Assembly: GCA_947650005.1 (NCBI GenBank) | Contig: CANSTU010000034.1 | Location: 1-36,397, forward strand | Direction of reading: 5' to 3' | DNA: 36,397 nucleotides | DNA from: an uncultured Lachnospiraceae bacterium | GTDB lineage: Bacteria > Bacillota > Clostridia > Lachnospirales > Lachnospiraceae | Shown: piece after piece, positions 21,753-30,028 of the stretch | Position numbering within the stretch: position 1 is the first letter of the stretch | Layout: every line of letters starts with the position of its first letter | Notes under the pieces: model-generated | Told to the model about the DNA's origin: nothing | Database searches by the model: none | The model's input: the letters and a program-made list of their open reading frames with translations, nothing else | Program-made: the position numbers and the translations under genes

Positions 21753-22931
21753 TTACTTCTCCATTCCTTTTATGTATTCCAGGTAGGTTCTTCCCCGTTC
21801 TGCCGCGTATATCCTGGCATCCTCTTCTACGGACTGTCCGTAGTAGGCAGCGTATTCCTCCCAGGAGGGCGCATCCCCCACCGCCTGATAGGCGAGGATA
21901 TCCTCCTGCCAGGCGAGCGCCTTTTCATAGACACAAAGTTCCCATCCCCACTTCCGGCGGCCAAGCTCCCTGATACAGGAGACCTCATAGGCATGATAAC
22001 ATTCATGCAGCACGGTGTTCAGGCAGTCCTGCGCACTGATCCCTTCTTCAAACAGTCTGTCACTGATGAAAATGGATGAACCTCCCACGTCGAAATACCC
22101 CGCCTCATTTTCATTTTCTATTGGGACGGCTGACAGGGATACCCTGTCGATTCCAAAGGCAATCATCTCCAGCTCCACAATGCCTTGCATAACCTGAAGT
22201 TTTTCCTCCGGCGTCATGTTCTGAAAAATCTCCTCTCGAAGAAGGAAAAGGCGATCCCTGTTTTGGCTCCATAGGGCGTCCGATTCCCGCGCGTTCCCTT
22301 CTGCTTCTTGCGATTTCGCTACCAGGACTCTCGTTTGCAGCCCGGCGGATAACGCACAGAATATCAGCAGGGACAGAGTCACCCATACTCTGCCCTTCCC
22401 GGCACAAGCCCTGCGAATGCGGCCCCCACGAAGTCTTTGTCTCTTTCTTCTCCCAGATTGGCCGTTCTCCATCCTGGCGGAGGTCCGTTTTTTTCGCTCT
22501 TTTCCCATTTCCCCCTTCGCCATCATCCACGCCGCACCACCCGCCAACAGGCACGAGGAGAGCAGCAGGAGCCCTGCACCGTAAAAATCCCGTACCATCC
22601 ACTGCAGGGTACAACAGGCCAGAATGGGAAAAAGCGCCACCTGTCCAAGATTCGGCAGGGATTTAAGGCCGCGTTCCAGGAGGCAGAAGGCTCCGCAGTT
22701 CAGGATGAAAAACGCCCAGGCCAGTTGCCTCATATCTCTGCTGTCCAGATATAAACGGAAAGCTTCCAGATATACGGGCTTCAGCGCTCCCCACCACAAC
22801 GTGATACACAGATAAAACAGGCATACGGAAAGCAGGAGAAAGGCATTCCTCCCGTAGATTTCTTTTGTTATTTGGCCAAACCTTTGCTTCCTTTGTATCC
22901 TGCCCTTGCTGCCCGTATGGTTTTCCCTCAC
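21753..22931 (-). CDS. Membrane protein with C-terminal HExxH metallopeptidase-like domain
   Basis: I do not recognise the family. The 392-residue protein has about four membrane helices in residues 28-135 (for example NAFLLLSVCLFYLCITLWW), a very basic cytoplasmic segment (GKERKKRTSARM, GRRKRQRLRGGRIRR), another helix near 185-205, and a C-terminal domain with VLHECYHAYE. HECYH fits a zinc-binding HExxH, and the downstream acidic helix (WQEDILAYQAVG) could supply a third ligand. It starts at a GTG (22931) with AGGAGG 11 nt upstream. It may be a membrane-anchored peptidase for a surface or membrane substrate. Its stop codon directly abuts the foldback element. Confidence 0.65.
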   Translation of the reverse strand: MRENHTGSKGRIQRKQRFGQITKEIYGRNAFLLLSVCLFYLCITLWWGALKPVYLEAFRLYLDSRDMRQLAWAFFILNCGAFCLLERGLKSLPNLGQVALFPILACCTLQWMVRDFYGAGLLLLSSCLLAGGAAWMMAKGEMGKERKKRTSARMENGQSGRRKRQRLRGGRIRRACAGKGRVWVTLSLLIFCALSAGLQTRVLVAKSQEAEGNARESDALWSQNRDRLFLLREEIFQNMTPEEKLQVMQGIVELEMIAFGIDRVSLSAVPIENENEAGYFDVGGSSIFISDRLFEEGISAQDCLNTVLHECYHAYEVSCIRELGRRKWGWELCVYEKALAWQEDILAYQAVGDAPSWEEYAAYYGQSVEEDARIYAAERGRTYLEYIKGMEK

Positions 22932-23345
22932 CGCTGTGACATCCTCCTGCCGGCCGCCGTTTCCTGCTGCTATGCTTCTAAGTCATTCTATCAGAATATC
23001 AGGCGGTTTGTCATCCCTGATTTCGTTTCTTCCAGGACAAATGCACGGATGCGCCGGCTCTAAGTCCTTCGCGGGAAAGAAAGCCATCGGACCCTTTCCA
23101 GACGCTTTCATGTCTGTGGGGAAGTATGCTACAGGAAGGCCAGCTTCCCACAAGGGACAGCCCCACCAAGAAACGTCCAGAGCCCATCTGAATGTCCGGC
23201 ATCCGCTTTTCTTTCGCTTTTCTAAAGAAAGCCTTAAGACTTTTTATTTTCTTTTTCTGAAACGGACACATTCCTGTCACAATTTTCGTTTACTATAAGA
23301 ATCGGATAGTGGAACAACTCAAAACTATCTCCCCCCTCATAAGTA
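22932..23345. other. Intergenic region without a recognisable gene
   Basis: About 410 bp. Small frames on both strands lack family resemblance and convincing ribosome-binding sites. A 9-10 bp inverted repeat TGTGGGGAAG / CTTCCCACA lies near 23115-23153. TATAGT and TTGTGA occur on minus near 23260-23300, but I cannot define a promoter confidently. Confidence 0.5.
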
Positions 23346-23378
23346 CGAAAAGCCCCCGCAGCCCGCGGGGGTTTTTCG
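23346..23378 (-). terminator. Rho-independent terminator after the MFS gene
   Basis: CGAAAAGCCCCCGC and GCGGGGGTTTTTCG form a stem of about 13 bp with a 5-nt loop, with A and T runs at opposite ends so it can work in both directions. It lies 82 bp past the MFS stop and isolates it from the next gene downstream. Confidence 0.85.
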
Positions 23379-23460
23379 TTTTGATCCAATAACGGCTTCT
23401 CTTACAAAGGCCGCATATTTCACTTCTCATAAAGCTTTTTATTATTTGAAACGCTTCCGC

Positions 23461-24645
23461 TTATCCGAACACTTTCTCCCTGTTGCCCACCCGCAGGGGA
23501 AGCGCCAGCGTCAGGACGAACACGGTGAGCGCCGCCATCGCCATATAAAGGGCCCGAATCTGGAACGCTTCCATGGCAAGGCCGCCCAGGTTCTGTATCA
23601 CAATGGCTCCCAAGCTGCTGCAGGCACTGACCACAGCCAGTCCCAACGTAGCCGCTTCAGGTGGAAGCAGGTTCCGGACGGTCTTTAAATTCACCATCAT
23701 CATGAGCGTGGAGGCTACTGCCTTTAGGAGGATGACAGTGGATACCGCCGCCCAGGGTGCGCCTGCCAGCGCATATAGTGAGAACTGCGCCGTAAAAATG
23801 ACCGTGGTGATCACCAAAAGGCTTTTTGCGGAGAAGGAATCCATAAATCGGTTCGAAAACAGGAGCATCGGTATCTCCACCAGCGTGCTGATGGACAGTA
23901 CGGTTCCTACGGCTCCCATCGGGATACCGAAGCCCGTAAGCATCAGAGGAACGCAGCTGCTGTTCAGGCTGGCACAGCCCGAGAGCAGGAAGGAGATCAC
24001 CAGGTAAAGAGCGAAAGAAGGGCTGCGAAGGATCGATGAAGAGGAAAGCCCGGACAAATCTTTCGCCTTTGCATATTTCATCGGATCTTCGTTATTTTCC
24101 ACCACACCCAGATACCCTGCCACGGCAAGAAGCCCGGACACAGCAATCATGGAAAATAATACCACGGAGGGGAAACGCTCCACAGCAATGCCTGCCGCCT
24201 GAGCCCCCAGCGCAAAACCAAAGGTTCCCCAGACGCGCAGAATTCCATATCGGTAGGGGCTCGACGCCGCGAGCTGCTCGGATACGGGAAGTGTGGCATT
24301 CAGAAAGGAACCTATGAACCCCTGCAGCAAAAACAACGCCCATACTGCTTGACAACGGGGATATATCAGGGCCAGGCCGCCCATACAGATCAACAGGATC
24401 ATACAAATCAAACGGGGGTTCTGCAGCCGATCGCACAGATACCCTGCGAGCGGGACAATGCCCAGTCCAAAGATGCCTGATGCGGAAACGATCAACGACA
24501 TCTGAGAAACGGATTTTCCGATACCCGTCAGGTATACGGACAGCACCGATGCGAGGGAACCGGTCATAATATAAGTGAAAAAAAAGATCATCACATAGCT
24601 GGCGTAACTGCCCTTCCATCGCTTCCATATATTTTTCTTTTCCAT
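23461..24645 (-). CDS. Major facilitator superfamily transporter
   Basis: The 394-residue integral membrane protein has about 12 predicted helices. The loop between helices 2 and 3 reads GYLCDRLQNPR, similar to the MFS motif GxLaDRxGrr. Sequences such as GLGIVPLAGYL, LLFSNRFMDSFSAKSLLVI and MAALTVFVLTLALPL fit sugar or drug transporter subfamilies resembling the nucleoside/lactose permease-like group, but the substrate cannot be read from sequence. The start at 24645 is chosen for AGGA five bases before; an ATG at 24651 is too close to it. It begins 13 bp after the sugar kinase stop, so uptake of a sugar phosphorylated by that kinase is plausible. Confidence 0.82.
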   Translation of the reverse strand: MEKKNIWKRWKGSYASYVMIFFFTYIMTGSLASVLSVYLTGIGKSVSQMSLIVSASGIFGLGIVPLAGYLCDRLQNPRLICMILLICMGGLALIYPRCQAVWALFLLQGFIGSFLNATLPVSEQLAASSPYRYGILRVWGTFGFALGAQAAGIAVERFPSVVLFSMIAVSGLLAVAGYLGVVENNEDPMKYAKAKDLSGLSSSSILRSPSFALYLVISFLLSGCASLNSSCVPLMLTGFGIPMGAVGTVLSISTLVEIPMLLFSNRFMDSFSAKSLLVITTVIFTAQFSLYALAGAPWAAVSTVILLKAVASTLMMMVNLKTVRNLLPPEAATLGLAVVSACSSLGAIVIQNLGGLAMEAFQIRALYMAMAALTVFVLTLALPLRVGNREKVFG

Positions 24646-24658
24646 ATTCATCCTGCGC

Positions 24659-25585
24659 CTAAATCCTCTCCACCACAATATCCCGATACAGTTCTTCTTC
24701 CAGCGAGAGGGGAATATCCCCATTTTCAAAGGTGGTGGCATTGGCCGCCGACAAAGCCGCCGCACGGCGCACCATTTCCTCTTCGCTGGCTCCGGCGATT
24801 CGCTGCATGGCTAACGCAGCCACCACGCTGTCCCCGCATCCCACCGTATTTTCAGCTTTCACCTTCGGCGTTTTGGCATACAGACAACCGGAACGGCCTG
24901 CCAGCATCAGGCCCTTTTCCCCCAGTGAAACCGCCACCAGAGGCACCCCGGTTTTTTGAATCACGCCAGCGGCCTCCTTCAACTCTTCCCGGTCCCGTAG
25001 ACGATGGCCTATAATATACTCCAGTTCCTTTCGATTTGGCTTAATGATGGTGGGACACGCCCGGATCCCCTGTCGTAGCAGTTCCCCGCTGGTGTCCAGA
25101 ATCGTTTCCTTTCCCGCCCGTACGGCTATCTCCACCAACCTGGCATAGATATCCTCCGGGATCCCGGGGGCAGCGCTTCCGGAAAGGACCACCATGCGGC
25201 AGTCCTGCACCAGGCAGGCGAAGCGTTCCAAAAAGATTCCCAGCTGTGCTTCGCTGATATGAGGGCCCGGTTCCAAAATCTCCGTGACAAAGCCGTTGTC
25301 CGCCACAATGTTCATACTGCTCCTCGTCTCCCCATCGATCTGTATGAATTCGCTGCGGATCCCAGCCTTCTGTAGCCTGGTTTCGATCCACTTTCCCGGG
25401 AAACCGCCCAGGAATCCAGTCGCCGTCACTTCATAACCATACTGTCTCAGCGTACGGCTCACATTGATCCCCTTTCCTCCCGGGATATTGGTCACGCAGC
25501 GCATCCGGTTCACCCTTCCGCAGAAAAGCTCTCCCGTCCGGTATGTCTTATCCACTGCCGGATTCAACGTAACTGTTAAGATCAT
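24659..25585 (-). CDS. PfkB-family hexose-phosphate kinase (1-phosphofructokinase-like)
   Basis: The 308-residue cytoplasmic kinase belongs to the FruK/LacC branch of the PfkB family, which phosphorylates fructose-1-phosphate, tagatose-6-phosphate or fructose-6-phosphate with ATP. Signatures are the start MILTVTLNPAVDKTY, GGKGINVSRTL, KPNRKELE, and the catalytic NTVGCGDSVVAA with the general-base aspartate. The ATG at 25585 is preferred because it gives the family N-terminus and follows AGAGGAG in a hairpin leader; the open frame extends to 25738 through a palindrome. It is followed closely by an MFS gene. Confidence 0.9.
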   Translation of the reverse strand: MILTVTLNPAVDKTYRTGELFCGRVNRMRCVTNIPGGKGINVSRTLRQYGYEVTATGFLGGFPGKWIETRLQKAGIRSEFIQIDGETRSSMNIVADNGFVTEILEPGPHISEAQLGIFLERFACLVQDCRMVVLSGSAAPGIPEDIYARLVEIAVRAGKETILDTSGELLRQGIRACPTIIKPNRKELEYIIGHRLRDREELKEAAGVIQKTGVPLVAVSLGEKGLMLAGRSGCLYAKTPKVKAENTVGCGDSVVAALAMQRIAGASEEEMVRRAAALSAANATTFENGDIPLSLEEELYRDIVVERI

Positions 25586-25587
25586 AG

Positions 25588-25616
25588 CTCTCCTCTCATT
25601 CCGCCGCGTCAGCGGC
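25588..25616 (-). repeat. Hairpin leader element before the PfkB kinase
   Basis: Minus strand GCCGC TGAC GCGGC (25603-25616), then GGAATGAGAGGAGAGCT and ATG. The AATGAGAGGA block is shared with the secDF leader, defining a second subtype of the element. Confidence 0.75.
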
Positions 25617-25645
25617 CTTTGGTGCATTGGTAGTCTATTAAAACC

Positions 25646-25722
25646 CATGCATGTCCGGGCCGTCCCATTTGGCACTGCGGCGCCTCGGCCGGGCGCCAAA
25701 TGGGACGGCCCGGGCACGCATG
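25646..25722 (-). repeat. Long hairpin between recJ and the PfkB kinase
   Basis: Arms of 28 nt (25646-25673 and 25695-25722) pair with two mismatches around a 21-nt GC-rich loop. The inner 18 bp, CCGGGCCGTCCCATTTGG and its complement, are perfect. On minus the hairpin begins 18 nt after the recJ stop and is followed by GGGTTTTAATAG, so it may act as a weak terminator, or be another palindromic insertion. Confidence 0.75.
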
Positions 25723-25739
25723 CGTTTATCCTGAACAAT

Positions 25740-27509
25740 CTATTGGTAATATTTCATGATCAGCTGCAGCTTCGCGTTCCCCTGCCAGGTGTTGACGGAA
25801 GGGTAATAGGCCACGGAAAGCCGGATTCCTTCCCCTCTTCCCCGATACAGCCCGTCCACCGCCGCCTGTCCGAACCGTTCGGCCAAATAGGCATCCATGG
25901 AATCCGGATCTCCAAAGGCCATCATCTCCCAGCGCTTTCCCTTATCATCCAGAACGGTGAAACGCACCGCGTTGCGATTCTTTCCCAATACCCGGGCGGA
26001 TAGAAATTCCAAATCCTTCTGGGCAAACAAAGGCCTGGGATTTCCGTTTCCAAAGGGCTCCAGCCGTTCCAATTCCTCCACCAGCGGCCAGGATACATAG
26101 GATACGGGCATGGGCACGTCGATGTGCACCTTTTCCTCCATATCCTCCTGCGTCAAGCGGCAGATCGCATTGATTTCCCGACGAAAGCAATCCACATCCT
26201 TTTCCTCCATGGACAAGCCCGCCGCCATTTTATGGCCGCCGTATCTGGTGAAAAAATGATTAACTTTGGTCATTTCCTCATACATATGATAGGTCTCGAT
26301 GGACCTTCCGCTTCCCTTTACCCCCTCCTCGCTCCGGGTGAGCAGAAAAACCGGCCGATGGTATTTCTCCCTCACGCGCCCAGCAATGATGCCCGCAAGG
26401 CTCTCGTGGCAATCTGGCAAAAAGACCACCAGAACTCTGTCGTCCCTGATCGGCCCTTCTTCCACCGATCGGACGGCCAATTTCACGTACTCCTCCGTCA
26501 TCGCCTTACGGCTGTCGTTGAGCTGTTTTAACTCGACGGCGGCCCGCACTGCCTCCCCTCGGTCCTGAGTTTCCAGCAGCTGCAGCGCCCTTGCTGCCGT
26601 ATCCAGCCTTCCCGTGGCATTCAGACAGGGGCCCAGTACGAATCCGATGGTATAGGCAGACAATTTTTCCCGATCCACCCCGTTTACTTCCATCAGGGCG
26701 CGGAGCCCTTCGTTACGGGTGCGCTTCATATGTTCCAGGCCTTCCTTCACGATGATGCGGTTTTCATCCAGTAGCTCCATCACGTCGCATACCGTGGCAA
26801 AGGCCGCCGCTTCCAGAAGTTCTCCCAACAGCCCTTCCATTTCCTCCGCAATCCCCATCGTCTCATACAGCCTGCAGATTACCTTATAGGCCACTACCCC
26901 GCCGCAGATTCCTTTAAAAGGGGAAACGTCCCCCTCCTGCTTGGGATCCACCACCGCGTCCGCGGGAGGCAGGAGATAATGTTTCTCCCCACCCCTTTCT
27001 TCATAGGGAATTTCATGATGGTCGGTGACGATTACCGTCATGCCCTTTTCCTTTGCAAGCGCCACCTGAGGCGCAGCCGCGATTCCGTTGTCGCAGGTGA
27101 GAATGGTATCGATTCCCGCCGCAAAGGCATCCTCCACCAGATGATCGTTCAATCCATAACCATCCTTGATTCGATGCGGGATTGCGGTATCCGCCACAGC
27201 TCCTGCCCCAAGAAGGCCTTGGTGCAGAATGAATGCGGAGCAGATCCCATCCGCATCATAGTCCCCGATGATTCGGATGGGCCGCTTTTCCCTGATCTTT
27301 TTTTGCAGCAGTCCCACCGTTTCTTCCATGCCTTTTAGAAGAGCCGGACTGTAGAGATCCTCCATCCCTCCTTCCAGGAATTTCCGGATTTCTTCTTCCT
27401 CCACCATGTCCCGGTTCCGGATGATACGAGCAGTCACCGGGCTGATCCCATATTTCTCGCTGATCCCCTGAAAATCCGCCTTTTTGGCGGCCACATACCA
27501 TTTTGCCAT
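25740..27509 (-). CDS. recJ: Single-stranded-DNA exonuclease RecJ
   Basis: RecJ degrades single-stranded DNA 5' to 3' in recombination and mismatch repair. The 589-residue protein has the DHH phosphoesterase motifs IIGDYDADGICSAFIL, TCDNG and VTDHHEIP, the DHHA1 motif RYGGHKMAAGLS, and a C-terminal OB-fold with NAVRFTVLDDKGKRWEMMAFG. Length fits compact Firmicute RecJ proteins. The ATG at 27509 follows GGAGGAAAGG. The upstream gap to secDF is unusually structured (27510-27822), so expression may be uncoupled from secDF or attenuated. Confidence 0.94.
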   Translation of the reverse strand: MAKWYVAAKKADFQGISEKYGISPVTARIIRNRDMVEEEEIRKFLEGGMEDLYSPALLKGMEETVGLLQKKIREKRPIRIIGDYDADGICSAFILHQGLLGAGAVADTAIPHRIKDGYGLNDHLVEDAFAAGIDTILTCDNGIAAAPQVALAKEKGMTVIVTDHHEIPYEERGGEKHYLLPPADAVVDPKQEGDVSPFKGICGGVVAYKVICRLYETMGIAEEMEGLLGELLEAAAFATVCDVMELLDENRIIVKEGLEHMKRTRNEGLRALMEVNGVDREKLSAYTIGFVLGPCLNATGRLDTAARALQLLETQDRGEAVRAAVELKQLNDSRKAMTEEYVKLAVRSVEEGPIRDDRVLVVFLPDCHESLAGIIAGRVREKYHRPVFLLTRSEEGVKGSGRSIETYHMYEEMTKVNHFFTRYGGHKMAAGLSMEEKDVDCFRREINAICRLTQEDMEEKVHIDVPMPVSYVSWPLVEELERLEPFGNGNPRPLFAQKDLEFLSARVLGKNRNAVRFTVLDDKGKRWEMMAFGDPDSMDAYLAERFGQAAVDGLYRGRGEGIRLSVAYYPSVNTWQGNAKLQLIMKYYQ

Positions 27510-27531
27510 GCCTTTCCTCCTGACAGCAGTT

Positions 27532-27639
27532 TCCGATTCTTGCACAGCGCCCTATCCCTGGCCGGGAAGGAGCCAAACTGCCTGTATGCTTTTGCGTATC
27601 CCTCCTGGGCCGGGGATGGGGCGCTGTGCGGGAATCGGA
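27532..27639. repeat. Long inverted repeat upstream of recJ
   Basis: Arms 27532-27563 and 27608-27639 (32 nt each) begin TCCGATTC and contain GCACAGCGCC. They differ at four sites, all T in the left arm opposite G in the right, so in a plus-strand RNA all 32 positions would pair (four as G-U); in a minus-strand RNA these become A-C mismatches. The tip has GTATGC TTTT GCGTAT. Confidence 0.75.
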
Positions 27640-27645
27640 GCGACG

Positions 27646-27719
27646 GCTCCACCTTCCGGATGCGCAAAGGGGCGCCCCATCCGGAAGGTGGAGCGCCCCT
27701 TTATGCAGGCCGCGCCTGC
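27646..27719 (-). promoter_or_regulatory. Interleaved inverted repeats upstream of recJ
   Basis: Pair Y: GCTCCACCTTCCGGAT (27646-27661) with its perfect complement at 27679-27694. Pair X: TGCGCAAAGGGGCGC (27661-27675) with GCGCCCCTTTATGCA (27693-27707), two mismatches. The order is Y-X-Y'-X', so the stems are mutually exclusive unless a pseudoknot forms. A further 6-bp hairpin GCAGGC CGC GCCTGC lies at 27705-27719. Confidence 0.7.
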
Positions 27720-27756
27720 GATATTGTACCTTTGGACAGCTTTCAACTCAAATCCC

Positions 27757-27773
27757 CTGTCTGCCGCAGACAG
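27757..27773. repeat. Short hairpin after secDF
   Basis: CTGTCTG CCG CAGACAG is a perfect 7-bp stem with a 3-nt loop, 50 bp past the secDF stop in the minus direction. No T run follows. Confidence 0.5.
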
Positions 27774-27822
27774 CCCTTTGATCCATACGGCCGATTACGT
27801 TTCTGCATCCATGGGAAAAGCA

Positions 27823-29973
27823 TCAAGCCTTCTTTCCTTCAAATTTCGTCCGAAGCACATACCATAGCGCCCCCGTGACGCAGACGGAGGAATAGGTTCC
27901 GCACACGATGCCCACCATCAGGGGAAGGGCAAATTCGCGGATGGAGCTCACACCCATAACAAACAGCACTGCCACCATTACAAAAGTGGTTAAGGAAGTG
28001 AAAATGCTCCGAGACAGGGTCTGGGTAATACTCCGATCCACCAGCTCCTCCAGGTGTTCCGTTCCCTCCAGCCTCATGTTTTCACGGATCCTGTCAAAGA
28101 TAACGATGGTGGCATTGATGGAATAACCCACGATGGTCAGCATACACGCGATGAAAGTGGAGCTCACCGATACCCGGGCCGCCGCGTAGAAAGCCAATAC
28201 TACCAGAACGTCATGGATCAGGGCCGCCACGGCGCTGGCGCCAAAGCGGATATCCTTGAATCGGAACCAGATGTAAACCAACATACAGGCCGCCGCCACG
28301 GCCACGGCGATCACGGACTGCTGGCGCATCTCCCCGCTGATGGTGGAGCTGATGGTCTCCGCCGTCGTCTTCTCCGGATCTGCCCCGAAGTCCTCCGAGA
28401 GCATGGAGGCCATTTCCTGCCTTTCCTCCACGTTCATAATACGGGTCTTAAAGATCACTTCATTCGTCCCCTGCACCTTCGTGGTCTGCACGTTGCCGTC
28501 TCCAGTGATCTTCTCGATCTGCGGAACCACCTGCGCATCGATCGTCTCGATGGCCATATCCTCCGGGAAGGTCACATTGGTGGAAGTGCCTCCGACGAAT
28601 TCCAGACTATAGTTTAACGCTTGGCCGCTCCCTGCATGGTGGATCCCCATGAATACAAAGCCCACCGCGATCAATACGATGGATACGCCGAAGAATATGG
28701 CCTTTTTGGAAAGCAGATTCACCGCCTTCGTTTCCCTGGCCTTTCCATAGAATTTCTCATCCTGGAGGCCCAGCGCGTAAAACGCATTCAGAAGCAACCT
28801 GGTCACCACCAGCGCCGTAAACATGGATACCACGATACCGAGCGCCAAAGTATAGGCAAACCCCTTCACCGTGCCGGATCCCATCACGCCCAGCACCCCT
28901 GCAGCGATCAGCGTGGTAATATTGCCGTCCAGGATGGCGGACAAGGCTTTCTGGAAACCGATCTTGATGGAAGAACGCACCGTCTTTCCTGTGGCGATCT
29001 CCTCCCGGATTCGGGCAAAGATGATTACGTTGGCATCCACCGCCATACCGATCGAAAGGATGATACCTGCAATGCCGGGCAGCGTCAGCGTGATGTCAAA
29101 ACCGTTCAGTAAAAGGATCATCAGCACCACGTACATGCACAGGGCCAACGCGCTTGCCACACCAGGGATCCAATAAACGGCGATCATGAACAGGATAACG
29201 ACAGCCATACCGATGGCCCCCGCCTTCAAACTCGTCTCGATGGCGGCAGAACCCAGCTGTGCGCCCACCACGTTGGAACGCAGTTCCTCCAGCTCCAGCT
29301 TCAGGCCGCCGATGCGAATGACGGAAGCCAGCCGTTCGGCCTCCTCAAAGGAAGCGCTTCCCGTGATGATCGCCTGGCCGTCCGTAATCTCCGCATTCAC
29401 AGACGGAGCGCTCACCACGGCATTATCGAAAATGATGTAGATGATATCCCTGGTGGGCGCCGCCTTCTTGGTGGCTTCCGCGAATTTTTCCCGGCCTGCC
29501 TCCGTAAGAGTAAGTTCCACCACAGGCTCCTGATTCTGCATGGAATTGGTATAATATCCCGCCTGGGCGTCCGCCACATCCGTCCCTTCCAGCACTATAT
29601 TGCCGCTGCTGTCCTGGAAAATGAGGGAACCGGGCCTGCCCAGCTCCTGCAGCACTGCGTTGGCATCGGACACGCCGGGGATCTCGATGTTGATCCGGTC
29701 GGTCCCTTCCTGGTAAACCTGCGCCTCCGTGGAGTATCCCTCCACACGCTGCTGCAGCTTGTAGATGGTGTCGTTCATGTCGTCCCGGTCTGGGGCTTCC
29801 TCCCCCACCACCTGGTAAGTGATGCTCACGCCCCCTGCCAGGTCAAGACCCTGCTTGACGCTGGAAGCGGAACCGGAGCGCTCCTCTCCTACCCCGAAGG
29901 CGGACACATACCCCAGGCCCAGCAGCAGGATGATAAATACGGCCAGGGTCGTTATTGCTTTGTTCTTATTCAC
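27823..29973 (-). CDS. secDF: Protein translocase subunit SecD-SecF fusion
   Basis: SecDF uses the proton motive force to assist protein export through SecYEG. The 716-residue fusion has a SecD half (first helix ITTLAVFIILLLGLGYVS, periplasmic part with GLDLAGGVSITYQV and IEIPGVSDANAV, helices around GIAGIILSIGMAVDANVIIFARIREE) and a SecF half from about residue 415 (NYSLEFVGGTSTNVTF, then VGYSINATIVIFDRIREN). Twelve helices are expected. The start is a GTG at 29973 (followed by NKNKAITT) with AGAGG eight bases upstream in a hairpin leader. It follows the SCIFF maturase, a known neighbourhood in Clostridia. yajC is not seen here. Confidence 0.95.
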   Translation of the reverse strand: MNKNKAITTLAVFIILLLGLGYVSAFGVGEERSGSASSVKQGLDLAGGVSITYQVVGEEAPDRDDMNDTIYKLQQRVEGYSTEAQVYQEGTDRINIEIPGVSDANAVLQELGRPGSLIFQDSSGNIVLEGTDVADAQAGYYTNSMQNQEPVVELTLTEAGREKFAEATKKAAPTRDIIYIIFDNAVVSAPSVNAEITDGQAIITGSASFEEAERLASVIRIGGLKLELEELRSNVVGAQLGSAAIETSLKAGAIGMAVVILFMIAVYWIPGVASALALCMYVVLMILLLNGFDITLTLPGIAGIILSIGMAVDANVIIFARIREEIATGKTVRSSIKIGFQKALSAILDGNITTLIAAGVLGVMGSGTVKGFAYTLALGIVVSMFTALVVTRLLLNAFYALGLQDEKFYGKARETKAVNLLSKKAIFFGVSIVLIAVGFVFMGIHHAGSGQALNYSLEFVGGTSTNVTFPEDMAIETIDAQVVPQIEKITGDGNVQTTKVQGTNEVIFKTRIMNVEERQEMASMLSEDFGADPEKTTAETISSTISGEMRQQSVIAVAVAAACMLVYIWFRFKDIRFGASAVAALIHDVLVVLAFYAAARVSVSSTFIACMLTIVGYSINATIVIFDRIRENMRLEGTEHLEELVDRSITQTLSRSIFTSLTTFVMVAVLFVMGVSSIREFALPLMVGIVCGTYSSVCVTGALWYVLRTKFEGKKA

Positions 29974-29975
29974 TT

Positions 29976-30007
29976 CTTTTTCCTCTCATTCTGCCGCCTC
30001 CGGCGGC
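29976..30007 (-). repeat. Hairpin leader element before secDF
   Basis: Minus strand GCCGCC GGA GGCGGC (29993-30007), then AGAATGAGAGGAAAAAGAA and the GTG start. The stem is a perfect 6 bp with its base 19 nt from the start. It shares AATGAGAGGA with the PfkB leader. Confidence 0.75.
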
Positions 30008-30028
30008 CTTGCGCTTTGGCGGCTCATC

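Noticed and set aside
22906-23298. Plus-strand open frame of 130 codons in the gap before the membrane peptidase-like gene
   Set aside because: No ribosome-binding site, low-complexity composition and no recognisable domain.
25586-25738. N-terminal extension of the PfkB kinase
   Set aside because: It is translation of the long hairpin; family proteins start at MILTVTLNP.
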